From positions 1-44,336 of the forward strand of contig NZ_JAMFTH010000009.1 in the NCBI RefSeq assembly GCF_024195295.1: 44,336 nt of DNA, read 5' to 3'. A model generated the notes under the pieces. That model saw only the letters and a program-made list of their open reading frames with translations, did no database searches and was not told the DNA's origin. The stretch is from Gilvimarinus xylanilyticus (lineage in GTDB: Bacteria > Pseudomonadota > Gammaproteobacteria > Pseudomonadales > Cellvibrionaceae). Shown in pieces: positions 37,725 to 44,336 of the stretch; position 1 is the first letter of the stretch, and each line of letters opens with the position of its first letter. The translations under genes were made by a program, and so were the position numbers.

Positions 37725-40114
37725 GGGGTCGCTCTCAAGGTGTTAACGCCGTAAGCGGCGGCGATAATAATTTCGTGTTGAATGTTAACGGCTTGATGAA
37801 GAGTGTGTGTTTGCTGTGTGGTTAGAGGCGTTAACGTTTCGCCCTCGCTAATCTGGGCCACCGCGCTCAAACCAATCGCACAGACTTGCTCAAGGTGTTG
37901 ACTTAACTGATGCAACTCGGGGTGTTTGTTATGGCTGTAGGCAGTCAGGCGGTTCGCCGCGCTTTGCCAGCGTTTTAGTTGACCGACAATGCGCTGCTTT
38001 AAGTCCGAGTCTGCGGGATCTTTCGTCCAGGCGTCCACCCACTGATTAAACTGTCGCAGAGTTTTATTTTCGGCGGGCAGACTATCAGCGAGCCGGTTCA
38101 GCGGATCGCGACGTGAGTAGGTTTCGTGTGCCGACTTTTCGTGATGACGATGATAATAATGAGCCGGTTCCAGCGCCGAGCTGAGCACGAGCAGATCACT
38201 CAAGGACGCGTCAGGGTAGCGTTTTTTTAGGGCCGCTTGCTGCTGTGCAAAATGTTGCAAGCCTGCCGATATTTCTGCCCACTGTGTTATTTGATCCAGG
38301 CGCAGATACATGGACTGTTCATCCCGTACCTGGGCGCTGGACCACAAGCGTTCGGCGACCACAAAGCCGCGGGGCCAGAGGCGCAAATCAATGCTGTTTT
38401 CGTCAATCATTTCTGCCCAGAGTGCGGCTTCGCCGCCCCAAAGCAGAGGTTGTTTGGCGGCGCTAACAATATCTTTTGTTAGCGCGACAGGCGGATGACT
38501 ATTGGCAATCGAGTCGCTCGCAATTTTTTTACCGCGCAGCGAGTAGGGGGCATTGCCCGCGATTAAATGGCCTTCGATCATAGAGTCCCGGATGGTCAGT
38601 TTGGCTTTGACCGGCCCCATCCAGGTGTCTACCGCAAAGCTGAGGGTTTGACCCTCGAGGTTTAGATCGCGAAGCGCTTGACGGGATTTGTTTTTAAAGT
38701 CGATATAGCCGCGCGGGTTATCCGCCTTACCTATAACCGTTAGGGTGCCGCTAATGGCACTGCCGCGTTTGCGCGGGGCGCTAAACTGCCACGTGTTCCA
38801 GGGTTCATCGGCATTTGGGGTTGTCTCTATGCTAAGTGGTTGGGGAAGCAGATGAACCCGGTGGTGGTAACTGGCGTACTGGGGCTGGTCCAGATAAAAG
38901 CCGGTGGAAAGCAGAGCCGGGTAGCCCATGTTAATGGCGCGCCCTAAAGCGTCTGGCCCTTGCCAGGATTGTACGACGGTGCCTTGGGGTAAGTCGGGGT
39001 GGAGCACTTCATCCCAGCCGATCATATGGCGGTCTAGATTTTTTAAAAGCTCCGCTAAACGTTGATTAAAATAGGTGTGTAATGCCTGACTATCCGCCAG
39101 CTTATGTTGTTCGCGAAATTGTTGTATCTGCGGGTTTTGTTCCCAGTGTTCCGGGTCGACTTCGTCGCCGCCGATATGCACATAGGGAAAGGGAAAGAGC
39201 TCCGCAACTTCGGTCAGTATTTTGTTCGCGAAAACGTAAACTTGTGGGTTAGCGGGGTTCAGCAATGGTTTGTGAACGCCCCAGCGGTCTTCCTGGGCGT
39301 AGGGGCCCGGCGCGGACATCAGTTCCGGGTAGGCGACGGCTATGGCGCTGGCGTGCCCGGGCATGTCAATTTCGGGTAGAACATAAATGCCGCGCCTTTG
39401 GGCGTAGGTGATTACGTCTTTAATTTGCTCGCGGGTGTAGTAGTGGCCGTCTTGGTTTTTTTGCTGCAGTTTGGGGTAGGCTTTCGAGGGAAAACGCCAG
39501 CCCTGGTCGTCGGTTAAGTGCCAGTGCAGCACATTCAGTTTGGCCGCCGCCATGCCATCTATCTGGCGTTTGATCGTCGCTACCGAAAAGAAGTGACGCA
39601 CCGAATCCAGCAGCAGCCCACGCCAGGCAAAACGCGGATGGTCCTTAATATGAACCCCCGGTAATACCACTGGCTGATGGGTGCCCGCCAATTGCAGTAA
39701 GGTCTCTAAACCGTGTAGCGCGCCCGTGGTGGTGGCCGCGGTTAGTTCAATACCCGACGAGTGAACACGAAGCTCGTAGGACGCCTCTTGGGCCTCTGGC
39801 AGAGTATGAGTGTTAACCGGCGACATGTCCCGCGCTACCGAAATCGTGAGTTCGGGGGCATCGGGAGACTTTGTTAAACCTGTTTGCCGCTGCAGCCTTT
39901 GGGTAAAGCGCTCTATGGCTTTATCGAGAGTGTCACTGTGGGCGCCTTTAAACTTAACAGTGGGCAGCGACTGGAGTGCTAGGGCTTCATCGGTCGGAGT
40001 CAGGTTTTGCGGCCAGGGCATAAGCGGCAGGGACGCGGAGTTTGGCTCGGCAAAGCTGATAGAGCTTAATGCGCAGCTGGCGTAAAGCAATAAACTAATA
40101 ACGAATCTGAGCAT
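37721..40114 (-). CDS. Exported GH20 beta-N-acetylhexosaminidase
   Basis: Removes terminal GlcNAc or GalNAc from glycans by substrate-assisted catalysis. The 797-residue protein has a signal peptide (ending near SFA, residue 22) and an N-terminal GH20b-type domain (about 30-155). The catalytic barrel starts RGLLLDSVRHFF; LHWHLTDDQGWR and the catalytic pair D317-E318 in HIGGDEVDPEHW are intact. The C-terminal part from about 445 includes a large insert and is longer than in a minimal enzyme. Likely substrates are chitin oligomers or peptidoglycan-type fragments. It begins 1 nt after the stop of the DSD1-type gene and overlaps the lactonase gene by 4 bp, so all three are one operon. Confidence 0.93.
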   Translation of the reverse strand: MLRFVISLLLYASCALSSISFAEPNSASLPLMPWPQNLTPTDEALALQSLPTVKFKGAHSDTLDKAIERFTQRLQRQTGLTKSPDAPELTISVARDMSPVNTHTLPEAQEASYELRVHSSGIELTAATTTGALHGLETLLQLAGTHQPVVLPGVHIKDHPRFAWRGLLLDSVRHFFSVATIKRQIDGMAAAKLNVLHWHLTDDQGWRFPSKAYPKLQQKNQDGHYYTREQIKDVITYAQRRGIYVLPEIDMPGHASAIAVAYPELMSAPGPYAQEDRWGVHKPLLNPANPQVYVFANKILTEVAELFPFPYVHIGGDEVDPEHWEQNPQIQQFREQHKLADSQALHTYFNQRLAELLKNLDRHMIGWDEVLHPDLPQGTVVQSWQGPDALGRAINMGYPALLSTGFYLDQPQYASYHHRVHLLPQPLSIETTPNADEPWNTWQFSAPRKRGSAISGTLTVIGKADNPRGYIDFKNKSRQALRDLNLEGQTLSFAVDTWMGPVKAKLTIRDSMIEGHLIAGNAPYSLRGKKIASDSIANSHPPVALTKDIVSAAKQPLLWGGEAALWAEMIDENSIDLRLWPRGFVVAERLWSSAQVRDEQSMYLRLDQITQWAEISAGLQHFAQQQAALKKRYPDASLSDLLVLSSALEPAHYYHRHHEKSAHETYSRRDPLNRLADSLPAENKTLRQFNQWVDAWTKDPADSDLKQRIVGQLKRWQSAANRLTAYSHNKHPELHQLSQHLEQVCAIGLSAVAQISEGETLTPLTTQQTHTLHQAVNIQHEIIIAAAYGVNTLRATP

Positions 40115-40115
40115 A

Positions 40116-41354
40116 TTAAAAGCAGGTGTTTACCTGTTCCACAAGGGTGTAGTTATCGTCAATGATATGCAGCTGGCGCCACTTATCAAACGTTAAACAC
40201 GGGTGAGAGGTCGACAGGGCAATCATGTCGCCCACCTTAATATCTGCACTTGGCGACACGCGCATGGCGCTGTGCTGATCCATGATATGAAAAACCTCCC
40301 AGTCTTCGGGGGGCGCAACCGGTACCTCCGTGCCGGGGCGGTAGTGCAGTGACGGTTGCGGCAGTCCGGCGTCGAAGGCACAGTCGCGTTTTCCCAGAGT
40401 TAAAATGGCCAGCCCCGGTTCGGGCAGCGACTGAACATAGGCCCAGACTTCCAGCGCCGATTGTAAGTCTCCGGCCACATTGCAGTTGTCGCCCAAGCGC
40501 TCGCGCACTTGCTGCTGCGCTTGCATGTAAATACCTTTATCGTGAATTAAATAACAGCCGGGGCGAATGACCGGAATAATGCGATCGGCAGGAGTATCGC
40601 CAAACACCTCGGCCACCAGGTCGTACCAGGCCGAACCGGCGCCGGTCAGTATGGCTTGCGGGTGGGCAAATAACCCCTGCTGTTGGAATCCGAGGGTGAT
40701 ATCTCTCACCCATTCCAGATGGGTACGGATTTTGTCGCAGGCATCCGGCCCGCCAATGACCCCTTCGTAGGTTTCTATGCCGCGCAGGTTTAGTCCGGGG
40801 TGTGGCTGAATGGATTGTGCCAGCTGGCGCGCCTCGTCCTCACTGCGACAACCACAGCGGCCGCCGGGTACGCCCATTTCAATCAATAGATTTAAAACCA
40901 GGCCGCGCTGGTGAAAGTAATCCCCCAGCTGGCGGGCGTTGTCTGGCGAGTCAACCAGGCAAAAAAACTCGACCCCGGTGGTTTCCATCAGCTCGGCCAC
41001 CAGCTGCATATTGGCTTTGCCCACTAATTGGTTGGCCATAAGAATACGGTCAATACCCGCTTGGGCCGCCGCGATGGCCTGGGGTGCACTGGCCAGGGTA
41101 ATGCCCCAGGCGCCGGCCTCGCGCTGTAGCTGAAAAAAGCGCGGGGTCATGGTGGTTTTGCCGTGGGGGGCAAGCTTAACCCGCTGCGAATCGGCGTAGC
41201 TTTGCATCCAGTGCAGGTTGTTGGCCAGGCGCGAACGGTAAACAACAGCGGCGGGTAAACTGATGTTTTCGCTCAGCAAGCTGGGCAAGGCCCGAGGCCC
41301 GACAGTGCGGCCTTTCGTGGGGGTAAGGGACGGCGAACGAGGAGGAGAAACCAT
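40116..41354 (-). CDS. D-serine dehydratase/D-threonine aldolase-like PLP enzyme (DSD1 family)
   Basis: A fold-type III PLP enzyme that acts on D-amino acids, cleaving D-serine to pyruvate or D-threonine-type substrates to glycine and aldehyde. From the ATG at 41354 it has 412 residues. The Schiff-base lysine is K66 in KLAPHGKTTM. H384 and C386 in STSHPCLTF are the zinc ligands of the eukaryotic-type D-serine dehydratases. An Arg in the GGRCGCR segment probably binds the cofactor phosphate or substrate. The open frame extends to a TTG at 41393 but has no ribosome site there. It leads the minus-strand operon with GH20 and the lactonase, divergent from rpiR. Dehydratase versus aldolase cannot be separated by eye. 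Confidence 0.88.
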   Translation of the reverse strand: MVSPPRSPSLTPTKGRTVGPRALPSLLSENISLPAAVVYRSRLANNLHWMQSYADSQRVKLAPHGKTTMTPRFFQLQREAGAWGITLASAPQAIAAAQAGIDRILMANQLVGKANMQLVAELMETTGVEFFCLVDSPDNARQLGDYFHQRGLVLNLLIEMGVPGGRCGCRSEDEARQLAQSIQPHPGLNLRGIETYEGVIGGPDACDKIRTHLEWVRDITLGFQQQGLFAHPQAILTGAGSAWYDLVAEVFGDTPADRIIPVIRPGCYLIHDKGIYMQAQQQVRERLGDNCNVAGDLQSALEVWAYVQSLPEPGLAILTLGKRDCAFDAGLPQPSLHYRPGTEVPVAPPEDWEVFHIMDQHSAMRVSPSADIKVGDMIALSTSHPCLTFDKWRQLHIIDDNYTLVEQVNTCF

Positions 41355-41429
41355 AAGTAAAAGCCATAAACTGCACGCTAGTGCATGAACCAATAATAGA
41401 TATTTAGTAACACGATAATATATATTTTC

Positions 41430-41458
41430 TTGTTAGTATATATCAAAAGCACTTATAC
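41430..41458 (+). promoter_or_regulatory. Promoter candidate of the rpiR operon
   Basis: TTGTTA (41430-41435), a 17-bp spacer and TTATAC (41453-41458) form a sigma-70-type promoter, with a start site expected at about 41465. The AT-rich stretch to its left (41395-41425) could hold the divergent promoter for the DSD1-type gene. Confidence 0.55.
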
Positions 41459-41461
41459 TGC

Positions 41462-41485
41462 CCCCGAGCGGGTGTACACTCGGGG
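41462..41485. promoter_or_regulatory. Operator candidate of the RpiR regulator
   Basis: CCCCGAG (41462-41468) and CTCGGGG (41479-41485) form a perfect 7-bp inverted repeat with a 10-bp spacer. Inside lies the 8-bp palindrome GTGTACAC (41472-41479). The dyad overlaps the predicted transcription start, where a repressor would act. Confidence 0.5.
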
Positions 41486-41514
41486 CGCCAACCATGAACA
41501 CAAGGAGCCCGGCG

Positions 41515-42381
41515 GTGACCCATGAACCGGATATTGTCTCGCGCATTAATGCCCTGTTTGGCCAGCTGCGCGATGCCGAACAAAAAATAGCCAGAGTCAT
41601 TCTGGAAGATATTGAGTTTGCTTCGCAGGCCAGTATCGGCGAGCTGGCCCAGCGCGCCGATGTGAGCGAGGCCACCATCACCCGCTTTGCGCGGGCGGTG
41701 GATTGCAAAAATGTGCGCGATTTAAAACTGCGTTTGGCCCAGTCGCTGGCGGTGGGGCAGAGATTCTACAGCGATGTGCCCGCCGAGCCCGAAGGCCTGC
41801 ATACGGTGTACGAGGCGATTAAAAAAGCGTTGGACCACAACGCCCGGCTGGTGACCGACGCGGTGATTGAACCGGCGGTAAACGCTTTGGCCGAAGCGCG
41901 CCAAATTCTGATTTTCGGGGTGGGCGGCGGCTCCACAGTGTTGGCGCAGGAGTGCCAGTATCGCTTATTTCGCCTGGGGTTTACCGCCTCGGCTTACTCG
42001 GACCCCATGCTGATGCGCATGGCGGCCGCGGCGTTGGATGCCAATGATGTGGTTATTACCCTGTCCGCCGGGGGTTACAGCCCCGATGTGCAGGAGGCCG
42101 CGGAAATTGCTCAGGAGTATGGCGCTAAGGTCGTCGCCATTACGACCGACGGCTCGCCCTTGGCAGCCGTGGCTAATTACCTGGTGCCCATGGAGCCGCA
42201 AGAGACAGATTATATTTTTAAGCCCAGTGCCTCGCGCTACGTAATGATGGCGGCCATTGATGTACTGGTAATGGAGCTAGCCGTAAGGCACAAACGCAAA
42301 AGCCGGGAAACACTGCGGCGCATTAAACACACGCTGGATAACCACAAGCAAGGGGACGACCGCCTGCCTTTGGGCGATTAA
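41515..42381 (+). CDS. RpiR/HexR-family transcriptional regulator
   Basis: A 288-residue regulator of sugar or amino-sugar catabolism type. The N-terminal HTH_6 domain (about 5-75) contains LGELAQRADVSEATITRFARAV-type features. The C-terminal SIS domain (about 110-245) has the phosphosugar-binding-like GVGGGSTVLAQE and LSAGGYSPDVQEAAEIA. I chose the GTG at 41515 because AAGGAG lies 7 nt upstream; an in-frame ATG at 41494 has no such site. It is divergent from the DSD1-GH20-lactonase operon and co-directional with the deacylase and RidA genes, so it most likely controls both arms. The effector is probably a phosphorylated amino sugar, which is inference. Confidence 0.9.
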   Translation: MTHEPDIVSRINALFGQLRDAEQKIARVILEDIEFASQASIGELAQRADVSEATITRFARAVDCKNVRDLKLRLAQSLAVGQRFYSDVPAEPEGLHTVYEAIKKALDHNARLVTDAVIEPAVNALAEARQILIFGVGGGSTVLAQECQYRLFRLGFTASAYSDPMLMRMAAAALDANDVVITLSAGGYSPDVQEAAEIAQEYGAKVVAITTDGSPLAAVANYLVPMEPQETDYIFKPSASRYVMMAAIDVLVMELAVRHKRKSRETLRRIKHTLDNHKQGDDRLPLGD

Positions 42382-42417
42382 CGTTTGCCGCGGTGAACAG
42401 GGTGTTGAGGAGAAATT

Positions 42418-43854
42418 TTGTTCGACACCTTAATTCGCAAGGCACAGGTTATTGACGGCTCGGGCGCGCCCGCCTTTAGCGCCGATGTGGCTCTGCAGGA
42501 TGGCAAAGTGGCCGCGATTGCAGATACCTTAGGCGATTGCGCACAAACCGTTATCGATGCACACGGCCAGTGCCTGGCGCCCGGTTTTATCGATGTGCAC
42601 ACCCACGACGACCTGAACGTGATTCACAATCCGCCCATGCTGGAAAAAATCAGCCAGGGCGTCACCACCGTTATTGTGGGCAATTGCGGCATTAGCGCCA
42701 GCCCGGTGGTATTGACGGGTGAGCCGCCCGATCCGTTAAACCTGTTGGGCGGGCAAAGTGCTTTTACCTATCCCAGTTTTTCATCCTACACCGACGCCGT
42801 TGTCGCCGCCCGACCAGCCGTTAATGTGGGAGCTCTGATTGGTCACACCGCGCTGCGCAACAATCATATGAATGATTTGCAGCGCTGCGCTAACGCGGAT
42901 GAAATCGCGGCGATGCAACAGGATTTGCGCAGTGCTCTGGCTGAGGGTGCCCTGGGGATGAGTTCGGGGCTCGCCTATGCCAGCGCCAAGCAGTCGGATA
43001 CCGAAGAGGTAATTGCTCTGGTGCAAGAGCTGGGCGCGGCCGGCGGTGTCTACACCACTCATTTACGAACCGAATTTGACGGCGTTATTCAGGCTATGGA
43101 TGAAGCGTTTCACACCGCCCGCCGTGGCAAAGTGCCGCTGATTATTTCGCATTTAAAATGTGCAGGTAAGGGCAACTGGGGACGCAGCAACGAACTGCTG
43201 ACGCATTTGCACAATGCTGCGCGGCAGCAATCGGTGGCCTGTGATTGCTACCCGTATGCCGCCAGCTCCAGCACCTTAGACCTGGCCCAGGTCACCGAAG
43301 ACACCGACATTTTTATTACCTGGTCGACCCCCCACAGTGAACAGGCCGGGCGTTACTTGGGCGATATCGCCCGTGACTGGAACCTTAGTTTAATGGAGGC
43401 GGCGCAGCGCTTAATGCCCGCCGGGGCGGTTTACTACTGCATGAGTGAAGACGATGTGGAAAACATCGTTCGCCACCCCAAATCCATGATCGGCTCCGAT
43501 GGTTTACCCAACGATCCACACCCGCATCCGCGTTTGTGGGGCGCTTTTCCTCGCGTGCTGGGGCACTACAGTCGCGATAAAAACGCGCTGTCACTGCCCC
43601 AGGCGGTGCACAAAATGACGGGCTTATCCGCCACTGAATTTCGCTTGCACAATCGCGGTTTTATTCGACCCGGTTACTGCGCCGATGTGGTGTTGTTTAA
43701 CCCGGACACGGTTCTAGATACCGCTAGTTTTTCTCATCCTAAACAGCGCGCGCAGGGTATTGAAAAAGTCTGGGTAAACGGTGTTTTAAGTTACCAATAC
43801 GGCGCCGCCCCCACCGGGCGAGCCGGCCAGTTTTTGTATCGACAGTCTCAGTAA
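42418..43854 (+). CDS. N-acyl-D-amino-acid deacylase (D-aminoacylase)
   Basis: Hydrolyses N-acyl-D-amino acids to D-amino acid and a carboxylic acid; amidohydrolase superfamily, metal-dependent, cytosolic. The 478-residue protein has metal ligands H61 and H63 in HTHDD, the characteristic bridging Cys (C90 in GNCGIS), SHLKC near residue 245, and the catalytic Asp (D361 in MIGSDGLP). Length and motifs match the Alcaligenes D-aminoacylase type. The TTG start has GAGGAG about 6 nt upstream. It follows rpiR after 36 nt and precedes ridA after 12 nt, which places it in one operon with the regulator. Confidence 0.93.
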   Translation: MFDTLIRKAQVIDGSGAPAFSADVALQDGKVAAIADTLGDCAQTVIDAHGQCLAPGFIDVHTHDDLNVIHNPPMLEKISQGVTTVIVGNCGISASPVVLTGEPPDPLNLLGGQSAFTYPSFSSYTDAVVAARPAVNVGALIGHTALRNNHMNDLQRCANADEIAAMQQDLRSALAEGALGMSSGLAYASAKQSDTEEVIALVQELGAAGGVYTTHLRTEFDGVIQAMDEAFHTARRGKVPLIISHLKCAGKGNWGRSNELLTHLHNAARQQSVACDCYPYAASSSTLDLAQVTEDTDIFITWSTPHSEQAGRYLGDIARDWNLSLMEAAQRLMPAGAVYYCMSEDDVENIVRHPKSMIGSDGLPNDPHPHPRLWGAFPRVLGHYSRDKNALSLPQAVHKMTGLSATEFRLHNRGFIRPGYCADVVLFNPDTVLDTASFSHPKQRAQGIEKVWVNGVLSYQYGAAPTGRAGQFLYRQSQ

Positions 43855-43866
43855 GGAGTATACATT

Positions 43867-44256
43867 GTGAGTATTAAACGTTATGGCCCCGAGGGCAGCA
43901 CCGGTACCGGCGGACAGCATTTGCCGTTTTCGATGGCCACCGAAGCGGCCGGTTGGTTATATGTGTCCGGCCAGACGCCCATGTTGGATGGCGAGGTCGT
44001 GGAAGGTTCGGTGGTAGAGCAGTCGCAACTGGCCATTGATAACTGCTTAAAAATTATGAAAAACGCCGGTTACGATAAGGAACATGTGGTGCACTTAACC
44101 GTGATCTTAACCGACGCCCGCTACTTTCAGTCGTTTAACAAAGTGTTTAAAGAAAACTTTGGCGAGCACCCACCCGCGCGCATTTGTTCGGTGTGTGATT
44201 TGGTGGTGGACTGTAAAGTTGAAGTGGGGGTGGTCTGTTATAAGCAGCCGGCATAA
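43867..44256 (+). CDS. RidA-family imine deaminase (second copy)
   Basis: A 129-residue YjgF/RidA-type protein, distinct from the ridA near spoT. It shows LPFSMATEAAGWLYVSGQTP, NCLKIMKNAGYDKEHVVHLTVILTD, and the conserved Arg in HPPARICSVCDL, followed by Glu in VEVGVV. The Arg and Glu are the usual imine-binding residues, though the context (ICSVCDL) differs from housekeeping RidA. The GTG start has AAGGAG 7 nt or so upstream. It sits 12 nt after the deacylase. Its likely job is to clear 2-aminoacrylate or other imines made by the DSD1-type enzyme of the divergent operon, which is inference. A heptamer array starts 3 nt after its stop codon. Confidence 0.9.
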   Translation: MSIKRYGPEGSTGTGGQHLPFSMATEAAGWLYVSGQTPMLDGEVVEGSVVEQSQLAIDNCLKIMKNAGYDKEHVVHLTVILTDARYFQSFNKVFKENFGEHPPARICSVCDLVVDCKVEVGVVCYKQPA

Positions 44257-44259
44257 TTT

Positions 44260-44336
44260 CTGAACGCTGAACGCTGAACGCTGAACGCTGAACGCTGAAC
44301 GCTGAACGCTGAACGCTGAACGCTGAACGCTGAACG
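44260..44336. repeat. Heptamer tandem repeat, 11 copies of CTGAACG, cut by window end
   Basis: Eleven perfect copies of a 7-bp unit follow the stop of the RidA gene by 3 nt and continue to the window edge, so the true length is unknown. In the plus direction each of the three frames hits TGA within 21 nt. Confidence 0.95.

Overview
This window looks like chromosomal DNA from a marine gammaproteobacterium. The best guess is a polysaccharide-degrading member of the Cellvibrionales; this is inferred from gene content and GC-rich codon use, with no rRNA or marker gene to fix it. The core gene order gmk-rpoZ-spoT, ridA, oxyR-recG and ubiC-ubiA-phoB-phoR resembles, from memory, the arrangement in Pseudomonas. 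Accessory genes are inserted at several joints. Coding density is high, and GTG and TTG starts with good Shine-Dalgarno sites are common.

Region 1 (1-8.6 kb) is an outer-membrane uptake locus. It opens with a 155-nt imperfect palindrome and a possible 38-codon ORF, followed by two long paralogous TonB-dependent receptors and a flavin-dependent tryptophan-halogenase-type gene. The promoters of both receptors share one architecture. A third copy of that promoter stands alone after the halogenase and leads into a strong terminator with no receptor gene between them, so it is either a small RNA or the scar of a lost receptor. Region 2 (8.7-16.4 kb) holds acnA, a GNAT acetyltransferase with a small DUF6500-like protein (AT-richer, probably acquired), a KAS II gene divergent from a TetR regulator with a clear dyad between them, a DUF2147 protein and a PAS-GGDEF cyclase.

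Region 3 (16.4-20.7 kb) is a minus-strand run: two small membrane or membrane-anchored proteins, a DUF885 metallopeptidase-like protein, an exported hypothetical, and a GH5-like glycosidase. The stop codon of the glycosidase lies inside a tandem array of about 20 copies of a heptamer. A second, 4-copy heptamer array lies nearby, and a third array runs off the right edge of the window. Region 4 (20.7-36.7 kb) is mostly housekeeping: phoBR with a Pho-box candidate, ubiCA, a DAACS symporter, a YbaK-HDOD fusion, recG, oxyR with both redox cysteines, an epimerase, ridA, spoT, rpoZ and gmk. A tandem pair of paralogous lipoproteins sits between ridA and spoT.

Region 5 (36.8-44.3 kb) is a divergent catabolic locus around an RpiR regulator. 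On the minus strand are a DSD1/D-threonine-aldolase-type PLP enzyme, a GH20 hexosaminidase and an SMP-30 lactonase. On the plus strand are rpiR, an N-acyl-D-amino-acid deacylase and a RidA. The genes fit a route that frees D-amino acids, deaminates them, and clears the 2-aminoacrylate by-product with RidA, coupled to amino-sugar release. No CRISPR array, tRNA, rRNA, insertion sequence or integrase was seen.
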